Assembly (NCBI RefSeq): GCF_015667795.1
Contig: NZ_JADPEL010000001.1
Span: 264,574 to 328,573 of the forward strand
Length of the DNA stretch: 64,000 nucleotides
DNA from: Clostridium sp. D53t1_180928_C8
GTDB taxonomy: Bacteria > Bacillota > Clostridia > Clostridiales > Clostridiaceae
Direction of reading: 5' to 3'
Below the pieces are notes generated by a model. It was not told the DNA's origin, did no database searches, and saw nothing but the letters and a program-made list of their open reading frames with translations. Made by a program: the position numbers and the translations under genes. Every line of letters starts with the position of its first letter. Within the stretch, counting starts at the first letter, position 1. Positions 63,909 to 64,000 of this stretch are shown piece by piece.

Positions 63909-64000
63909 ATGGATAAAAAATATTTAAATATATATAACATTATAGTAAATAAAATAGAGAGCAAAGAGTATCAAACTAATGATAAATTGCCTTCAGAAAA
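63909..64000 (+). CDS. treR: TreR, GntR-family trehalose repressor, N-terminal fragment (cut by window edge)
   Basis: The frame from the ATG at 63909 (GGTGAT upstream) reads MDKKYLNIYNIIVNKIESKE and continues to DKLPSE, the standard start of a GntR winged helix (YxxIxxxIxxG/E..GDKLPSE). Gene position after treP-treA makes TreR the likely identity. Only about 30 residues are visible; the effector domain is outside the window. Confidence 0.8.
   Translation, partial: MDKKYLNIYNIIVNKIESKEYQTNDKLPSE

Noticed and set aside
1-64000. CRISPR arrays, rRNA, tRNA, insertion sequences or phage genes
   Set aside because: No regularly spaced repeats, no rRNA-like GC-rich conserved blocks, no transposase or phage motifs recognised on either strand. 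A short tRNA could be missed without a scan.

Overview
The window is 64 kb of very AT-rich DNA from what looks like a Clostridium sensu stricto-type anaerobic Firmicute. Reasons: GGAGG/AGGAG ribosome binding sites, T-rich codon use, intrinsic terminators ending in T runs, LacI/CcpA-type operators, a glycyl-radical choline microcompartment and clostridial gene families throughout. Almost every gene is on the + strand; the one clear exception is a TetR regulator at 19773-20339. I saw no rRNA, tRNA, insertion sequence, prophage or CRISPR array.

Layout. 1-2.6 kb: end of gltB plus gltD (glutamate synthase). 2.8-5.8 kb: ECF-like sigma factor, membrane anti-sigma factor and a secreted lipoprotein hydrolase. 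6-10.1 kb: small orphan genes, a thioredoxin-like protein, an MBL-fold hydrolase and a 5'-nucleotidase-family enzyme. 10.4-15.4 kb: two paralogous YwaF-type membrane proteins flanking a MerR regulator, a BltD-like polyamine acetyltransferase and a MATE pump, which together look like a polyamine or drug export module. 15.6-19.1 kb: a BusR-like (GntR + RCK_C) repressor and an OpuC/EgtU-like ABC importer, with a bipartite operator lying over a near-consensus promoter. 19.2-21.4 kb: a small orphan gene, the TetR gene and a DegV protein. 21.4-23.1 kb: a histidyl-tRNA synthetase-like gene preceded by a His-rich leader peptide and attenuator. 23.2-31.0 kb: ribose operon rbsKDACB-rbsR plus a split transketolase, which carries ribose into the pentose phosphate pathway.

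31.3-48.1 kb is the largest accessory system: a choline-utilisation (cut) bacterial microcompartment locus. It encodes an alcohol dehydrogenase, a MerR regulator, a DMT-type transporter, CutC (choline trimethylamine-lyase), its activase CutD, two aldehyde-dehydrogenase-family proteins, PduL, several BMC-H shell proteins, a EutS-like shell protein, a EutN pentamer and the accessory proteins EutP, EutT-like, EutJ and EutQ. Choline is cleaved to trimethylamine and acetaldehyde; acetaldehyde is then dismuted to ethanol and acetyl-CoA/acetyl-phosphate. Two features stand out: the first aldehyde-dehydrogenase homologue has Ser where the catalytic Cys should be, and the main operon has a promoter with perfect hexamers and a 20-bp spacer, the classic MerR-activated geometry, directly downstream of a MerR gene.

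48.2-52.1 kb: a FAD oxidoreductase with a Rieske domain, and an OPT-family transporter overlapping a PqqD-like gene. 52.2-60.5 kb: a lipoprotein, a BcrAB-like ABC exporter, a LolD/FtsX-like ABC system and a two-component system, suggesting envelope stress or antimicrobial-peptide response. 60.6-64.0 kb: trehalose operon (PTS EIIBC, trehalose-6-phosphate hydrolase and the start of treR) with paired direct-repeat operators. All functions are inferred from motifs and context by eye; no database search was run.
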